A stretch of 36,509 nucleotides of DNA from Crocinitomix sp. (GTDB taxonomy: Bacteria; Bacteroidota; Bacteroidia; Flavobacteriales_D; Crocinitomicaceae): contig JAURQI010000051.1 in assembly GCA_030836155.1 (NCBI GenBank), forward strand, positions 1 through 36,509, given 5' to 3'. Below are positions 32,407 to 36,509 of this stretch, piece after piece; the stretch's first letter is position 1; each line of letters opens with the position of its first letter. The notes under the pieces are model-generated. The model did no database searches, was not told where the DNA came from, and was given only the letters and a program-made list of their open reading frames with translations. A program made the translations under genes and the position numbers.

Positions 32407-33624
32407 CTATGTCATAACTTCTTTAACCGCTTCTTTCACTGCCTTTGTAACCTGGGCAAGATCATCGTCGCTTAAGTTAAAATATACGGGTAAGGTGATT
32501 TCATTTTGATATTTTCCAAATGATTCTGGATAATCTCTAATATCGTAGCCTTGCGATTTATAGGCCGTTAAAAGCGGCAGTGGCTGAAAATGTACATTAA
32601 CCGATACTTGCTTTTCAAAGATATGATTGATAATCTCATCTCTTTGTGCCTCTGTTGCTCCTGCGACGCGAATCATATAGAGGTGATATGAAGTTTCTTT
32701 TATATCCGTTTTATAAGTCGGGCAGATAATCAAATCTTCATTAGCAAATGCATTATCATAAAATGAAAATATTTCTTTTCGCCTATTGAGGTTTGAATCG
32801 TAACGTTCGAGTTCAACCAAGCCAATGGCTGCTTGAATATCCATCATATTGCATTTATAACCTGGCTCTAACACATCATAACGCCAATTACCGCCGCCCG
32901 CTTTGACTTTAGCCAAGGCATCCTTAGATTGCCCATGCAGCGATTTCATATTCAGTCGACGATAAATTTCGTCAACATCAAATTCTTCTGGCAAATTTAG
33001 ACAAACCGCCCCTCCCTCAGATGTCGTCAGGTTTTTTACCGCGTGAAAAGAAAAAACTGCCGCATCTGTCACGCTACCGTTCATTTTACCTTTATATACT
33101 GCTCCAATGCTGTGCGCTGCATCTGCCATGACCAAAATACGTCCTAATCGTTGCTGATCTTCCGTATTCGCACTAAACAATCTCTTAATTTCATCTTCTC
33201 TTACCAAGGCATTAATTTCATCATAATCACATGGAAAACCAGAAATATCAACCGGAATGATGGCCTTTGTTTTATTCGTGACAACGTTTCTAATATTGGC
33301 TAAACTTATATTAAAGTCCTTTTGATCGATATCCACCATTATCGGCTTTGCTCCGCAATGCATAACGACATTTGCCGTAGAACAATACGTATAAGCTGGA
33401 ATAATGACTTCATCTCCCGGGCCAACACCAAACCAGCGCAACACCAACTCCATTCCGGCAGTTGCAGAGTTTAAACAAATAACTTTTCGACAACCGACAT
33501 AGTCAGCTAGCTTCTGCTCGAATAATTTGGTTTTTGGTCCAGTGGTTATCCATCCAGACAACAAAACCTTTGACACTTCATCAACGATATGTTGATCCAT
33601 GCGAGGTGGAGAAAATGGAATCAT
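32407..33624 (-). CDS. DegT/DnrJ/EryC1-type PLP sugar aminotransferase
   Basis: These PLP enzymes turn keto-sugar nucleotides into amino sugars for surface glycans. The 405 residues have the family order: GWITTGPKTKLFEQKLADYVG, NSATAGMEL, EVIIPAYTYCSTANVVMHCGA, ADAAHSIGA, and the PLP-binding lysine Lys197 in FSFHAVKNLTTSEGGA. An insertion around residues 140-160 (VREDEIKRLFSANTEDQQRLGR) belongs to a Bacteroidota subgroup I have seen before. The dehydratase that would make the keto sugar is not in the window. It heads the three-gene run with wecB and the phosphoglycosyl transferase, and has a plausible promoter 18-45 nt upstream. Confidence 0.92.
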   Translation of the reverse strand: MIPFSPPRMDQHIVDEVSKVLLSGWITTGPKTKLFEQKLADYVGCRKVICLNSATAGMELVLRWFGVGPGDEVIIPAYTYCSTANVVMHCGAKPIMVDIDQKDFNISLANIRNVVTNKTKAIIPVDISGFPCDYDEINALVREDEIKRLFSANTEDQQRLGRILVMADAAHSIGAVYKGKMNGSVTDAAVFSFHAVKNLTTSEGGAVCLNLPEEFDVDEIYRRLNMKSLHGQSKDALAKVKAGGGNWRYDVLEPGYKCNMMDIQAAIGLVELERYDSNLNRRKEIFSFYDNAFANEDLIICPTYKTDIKETSYHLYMIRVAGATEAQRDEIINHIFEKQVSVNVHFQPLPLLTAYKSQGYDIRDYPESFGKYQNEITLPVYFNLSDDDLAQVTKAVKEAVKEVMT

Positions 33625-33641
33625 AAATCTGATCTTTTACA

Positions 33642-33669
33642 CAAAAATAAGAAACTTATTGTCGCCAAA
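33642..33669 (-). promoter_or_regulatory. Promoter of the aminotransferase-wecB-PGT operon
   Basis: On the minus strand TTTG (33666-33669) is followed after 16 nt by TATTTTTG (33642-33649), fitting TAnnTTTG with a slightly short spacer. The start codon is 18 nt downstream. Confidence 0.5.
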
Positions 33670-33769
33670 CTCTTAATTATACGGATTCAGTCAACAGATT
33701 ATTATGAATATCGGTTGGACATAGAAAAAAATAAAATGGAAGAATTGTTTAAAACTGTTTTTTTTTAGA

Positions 33770-33964
33770 TCACTGTATAGCCAGCTGTCTAATCAGTATA
33801 TCAAGATATTGCTCCATTCCCTCTCTAAAATTTGTTTTCACCTCGTAATCTAAGAAAGATTTGATCTTTGTAATATCCGCTTGAACAAGATCGTTCCATG
33901 CGTTCAAAACTGAAATAAATATAAGACTTTCAGAGCTACGATACTTAAAAAAAACGATCAACAA
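33770..33964 (-). pseudogene. Remnant of a sugar-nucleotide epimerase, C-terminal end
   Basis: A 391-bp gap separates the PIG-L and DegT genes (33625-34015). The only coding-like piece is 64 codons on the minus strand, ending at the TGA at 33770. Its last 40 residues (QADITKIKSFLDYEVKTNFREG and on to the end) match the C-terminal pattern of NAD-dependent UDP-sugar epimerases (xADISKAKxLLGYxPKxSxxEGL). Everything before that, including the Rossmann fold, is absent in all three minus-strand frames up to the neighbouring gene. I read it as the tail of a deleted gene. The rest of the gap is AT-rich, with the promoter near 33650 and nothing else I can name. It could alternatively be a small unrelated protein. 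Confidence 0.5.
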
Positions 33965-34015
33965 AGGATTGTTTAATACGAACGCATATAATCAGCCGTT
34001 TATCGCAATTAAGAT

Positions 34016-34654
34016 TTAGTTTATCCAACGTATAACCTCAAATGTCTCAGCGTATTTGGCGTTAATTTGAACGCCACGAACAGTTGCTAGCGATTCGATA
34101 AAATGTTCATTAGCGTAGGGTCTATGCGCTTGCGACTCATACTTCTTTAAAGCATTTATTTTGGCCTTTAGATTATCCTCTGATAATTTGAAAAAACATG
34201 AAGTTTGAAACGAAATATTATTCCAAGGCATTTCATAAGAAAGAATTGTGGTAAACTTAAAAGCACGTAATGCTTCTTCAGCAACAGTTTTATGGTCTTG
34301 GTGCATATCGGTTAAAGCAGGAATAAAAACCATATCCGGTTGAATCTCGCTTCTCAAGTTTATGATATCATCCAAGATCTCTTGTCGACGATAGTTAAAT
34401 GTTCGGACATCATAATCTAATAATTTCAGATTCTCCTGCTTTACACCTAATACTTTGACAGCTGCTTTAACTTCCGTGATCAAAATATCTGATGGATAAC
34501 CGGAACCAACAGACTGTTTACATGGTGAAAAAGCAACATAATAGACCTCATGCCCCTCTTCTATTAACTTATTGATGGTCCCACCACACCCGAATTCTCC
34601 ATCATCCGTGTGTGGTGCTAAAATCAATATCTTTTTATTCTTTTCTTTGAACAT
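34016..34654 (-). CDS. PIG-L/LmbE family deacetylase
   Basis: This family consists of zinc-dependent N-deacetylases acting on GlcNAc-type sugars or related small molecules. The 212 residues carry the two metal motifs: AP-HTDD (His15, Asp17, Asp18, in the family AHxDD pattern) followed by FGCGGTI, and HxxH at 118-121 (MHQDHKTV). The length is normal. It lies 41 nt downstream of rny on the same strand and next to surface-polysaccharide genes, so it may modify a sugar in that glycan; this is inference from position. The substrate cannot be read from the sequence. Confidence 0.88.
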   Translation of the reverse strand: MFKEKNKKILILAPHTDDGEFGCGGTINKLIEEGHEVYYVAFSPCKQSVGSGYPSDILITEVKAAVKVLGVKQENLKLLDYDVRTFNYRRQEILDDIINLRSEIQPDMVFIPALTDMHQDHKTVAEEALRAFKFTTILSYEMPWNNISFQTSCFFKLSEDNLKAKINALKKYESQAHRPYANEHFIESLATVRGVQINAKYAETFEVIRWIN

Positions 34655-34695
34655 AGCTAAGTACTTATACGACTAAATTAATAGTTTCTATCTAC

Positions 34696-36237
34696 TTACT
34701 TCGCGTAGTGTACCGCTCTTTTTTCACGAATGACTGTGACTTTAACCTGTCCGGGATAAGTCATTTCGTTTTGAATCTTTTGCGAAATAATGAATGACAA
34801 CTCATCCGCACGTTGGTCATTTACCTTTTCACTTTCCACCATTACACGCAATTCTCTTCCCGCTTGTATAGCATATGAATTAATTACACCATCAAATCCA
34901 AGCGCTGTCGTCTCGAGTTCTTTAATTCGCTTAATATACGATTCTGCAATTTCACGTCTTGCCCCAGGTCGCGCTCCAGACACTGCATCACAAACTTGCA
35001 CAATTGGCGAGATAAGCGTTGTCATTTCCACCTCATCGTGGTGGGCTCCTATCGCGTTACAAACATCTGGTTTTTCACCATGCTTCTCAGCAAGTTTCAT
35101 CCCTAAAATTGCGTGAGGCAATTCTGGCTCATCCTCAGAAACTTTTCCAATATCGTGCAAGAGTCCAGCCCGTTTAGCAAGCTTCACATTTAATCCTAAT
35201 TCAGTTGCCATGATCGCACATAAATTAGCCACTTCTCGCGAGTGCTGTAATAAATTTTGGCCGTAAGAAGAACGATACTTCATTCGCCCGATCATGCGCA
35301 TTAATTCTGGGTGTAAACCGTGAATACCCAAATCTATGCAGGTTCTTCTACCTGTTTCGATAATCTCTTCATTGAGTGATTTCCTAGTTTTGGCAACGAC
35401 TTCTTCAATACGAGCTGGATGAATTCGTCCATCAGAAACTAATTGGTGCAATGCCAATCGCGCCACTTCACGACGAACAGCATCAAAACATGATAAGATA
35501 ATCGCCTCTGGCGTATCGTCAACAATGATCTCAACGCCTGTTGCAGCCTCTAGCGCACGAATATTTCGTCCTTCACGCCCAATAATTCTACCTTTCATTT
35601 CGTCACTTTCAATTCTGAAGATAGAAACAGAGTTTTCGATTGCCTGCTCTGCTGCCACCCTTTGAATCGACTGAATAACGATTTTCTTCGCTTCTGCATT
35701 GGCAGTGATTTTTGCTTCATCCACCATATCCTTAATAAAGGCCATAGCATCAGTTCTCGCTTCATCTTTCAGCGCTTCCATCATCGTTGTCTTCGCTTCG
35801 TCCGGCGAGTAACCAGAAATTTTAGCTAATTCATTCACCTGCTTTTGATGCAGTTTAACGATTTCCGCTTTTTTAGCTTCAATTGATTCTAACTGCTGTT
35901 CCACCTGATTCTTCAAGCTTTCAATCTTCTTATCTTTTCGGTTAATTTCTTCTAGGCGATGATTCAGTTTTTTATCTTTACTCTTTGTCTTGTCTTCTAG
36001 GCTTTGAATATTCCTCTCTCTATTTCGAACAGCTTTTTCATGCTCTTCCTTCAATTGCAAAAAACGTTCTTTCGCCTCTAAAACCTTGTCTTTTTTTAAT
36101 GCTTCAGCGTCTGCCTCGGCTTCTTTTATGATGTTTTCAGCTTTACCTTTTAAGATACTTTTTTGAAGTAAAAACGCAATTAATCCGCCAACGACTAAAC
36201 CAATTACTCCTCCAACAATAACACTTGTCAGTTCCAT
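34696..36237 (-). CDS. rny: Ribonuclease Y
   Basis: RNase Y is a membrane-anchored endoribonuclease that starts mRNA decay. The 513 residues show an N-terminal membrane helix (about 5-24), a long charged coiled coil (about 30-195) that includes the degenerate repeats [20 protein letters not shown], a KH RNA-binding domain with [15 protein letters not shown] (216-230), and an HD hydrolase domain with LLHDIGK (His361-Asp362) and IGAHHDE. All residues expected for activity are present. It follows zapA after an 80-nt spacer. A hairpin-forming segment in that spacer will be in its 5' leader if the two are cotranscribed. Confidence 0.97.
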   Translation of the reverse strand: MELTSVIVGGVIGLVVGGLIAFLLQKSILKGKAENIIKEAEADAEALKKDKVLEAKERFLQLKEEHEKAVRNRERNIQSLEDKTKSKDKKLNHRLEEINRKDKKIESLKNQVEQQLESIEAKKAEIVKLHQKQVNELAKISGYSPDEAKTTMMEALKDEARTDAMAFIKDMVDEAKITANAEAKKIVIQSIQRVAAEQAIENSVSIFRIESDEMKGRIIGREGRNIRALEAATGVEIIVDDTPEAIILSCFDAVRREVARLALHQLVSDGRIHPARIEEVVAKTRKSLNEEIIETGRRTCIDLGIHGLHPELMRMIGRMKYRSSYGQNLLQHSREVANLCAIMATELGLNVKLAKRAGLLHDIGKVSEDEPELPHAILGMKLAEKHGEKPDVCNAIGAHHDEVEMTTLISPIVQVCDAVSGARPGARREIAESYIKRIKELETTALGFDGVINSYAIQAGRELRVMVESEKVNDQRADELSFIISQKIQNEMTYPGQVKVTVIREKRAVHYAK

Positions 36238-36260
36238 AGTTTAAATATTTATAATCGAAT

Positions 36261-36301
36261 CCCTTCTCTCCAGTCCGGACCTATCTGTCCTAATGAGAGG
36301 G
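36261..36301 (-). ncRNA. Candidate structured RNA element in the zapA-rny spacer
   Basis: On the minus strand CCCTCTC pairs with GAGAGAAGGG (5-7 bp with an AA bulge), enclosing an inner hairpin GGAC-N6-GTCC. The segment is richer in G and C than its flanks. It could be a small RNA, a 5'-leader element of rny, or chance. The spacer is short for a full 6S RNA. Confidence 0.35.
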
Positions 36302-36312
36302 TTAAAGAATGG

Positions 36313-36339
36313 AAAGATCAACCTGCCTGATTGATCTTT
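36313..36339 (-). terminator. Hairpin at the zapA stop codon, possible weak terminator
   Basis: AAAGATCAA and TTGATCTTT form a perfect 9-bp stem with a 9-nt loop; the TGA stop of zapA lies in it. On the minus strand the 3' arm is followed by CC-A-TTCTTT, a broken T-tract, so termination would be partial. Confidence 0.45.
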
Positions 36340-36509
36340 TCTATAATTCGTTGAATGTCTTCGTTGAAAGTGCTAAAGTCGGGCGTTTGTTGTTTTGCAG
36401 GATCACTTTGTACAGCCATTTGCAAAGCTGTCATTGCTAATAAGTCCTGCATATCCTTCACTGCGTAACTCCCTTGGAGTTTCTTTATATTTCTATTGAT
36501 GCGTTCTGC
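36318..36509 (-). CDS. zapA: Cell division protein ZapA, C-terminal part
   Basis: ZapA binds FtsZ filaments and promotes their bundling at the division site. Translation from the last window base gives 63 residues in frame to the TGA at 36318, reading AERINRNIKKLQGSYAVKDM followed by QDLLAMTALQMA, the family's coiled-coil signature. The 5' part lies outside the window. The following spacer and rny on the same strand give the zapA-rny order that I recall from other Bacteroidota. The last 25 residues are polar and probably flexible. Confidence 0.85.
   Translation of the reverse strand, partial: AERINRNIKKLQGSYAVKDMQDLLAMTALQMAVQSDPAKQQTPDFSTFNEDIQRIIEKINQAG

Noticed and set aside
36238-36340. 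A complete 6S RNA gene between zapA and rny.
   Set aside because: The spacer is only 80 nt and I could not draw the long stem with a central bubble typical of 6S; only a candidate structured element is reported.

Overview
The window comes from a gliding or type IX secretion (T9SS) member of the Bacteroidota, most likely Flavobacteriales. The evidence is a gldK-gldL-gldM-gldN core, PorP/SprF-family proteins, a secreted enzyme with a T9SS C-terminal sorting tail, promoters of the Bacteroidota type (TTTG, about 19 nt, TAnnTTTG), A-rich leaders without Shine-Dalgarno sequences, and the order miaB, sigma-54 activator, lptE, TPR gene, secG, groES, groEL. I cannot place the genus. There are no tRNA or rRNA genes, no CRISPR array and no intact mobile element.

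Layout. 1-432: end of a universal-stress protein. 517-4030 (minus): dnaJ, grpE and lnt. 4135-5241 (plus): a membrane acyltransferase-3 protein, convergent with an ABC-F ATPase (5238-7184, minus). 7306-21617 (all minus, read from right to left): topA, an arginase-fold protein with a damaged metal site, two porP/sprF paralogues, gldK, gldL, gldM, gldN, then a second gldN and a second gldM. 21835-28625 (plus): miaB, a sigma-54 activator without a sensor domain, lptE, a TPR protein and secG, then after a terminator groES-groEL. 28742-30622 (minus): a secreted CocE-like hydrolase with a T9SS tail. 30715-34654 (minus): a surface-polysaccharide block with a phosphoglycosyl transferase, UDP-GlcNAc 2-epimerase, DegT aminotransferase, a remnant of a sugar-nucleotide epimerase, and a PIG-L deacetylase. 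34696-36509 (minus): rny and the end of zapA.

How the genes fit together. GldL-GldM is the proton-driven motor of the T9SS, GldK-GldN forms the periplasmic ring under the outer membrane, and PorP/SprF proteins are outer-membrane partners for cargo. The secreted hydrolase is a likely client. LptE and Lnt serve outer-membrane LPS and lipoprotein biogenesis, SecG serves the Sec step that precedes T9SS export, and DnaJ/GrpE/GroESL form the chaperone set.

The most interesting region is the extended gld locus. A single gldL accompanies two GldM proteins, both with the arginine at position 9, and two GldN proteins. The second copies lie in swapped order (N2 then M2), and each is cut off by its own strong terminator, which suggests an independently expressed alternative motor/ring set. 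Other leads are the arginase-like pseudoenzyme beside it, a TTCTGAC motif shared by gldK and both porP leaders, a 10-bp-arm inverted repeat over the miaB promoter, and a structured zapA-rny spacer.
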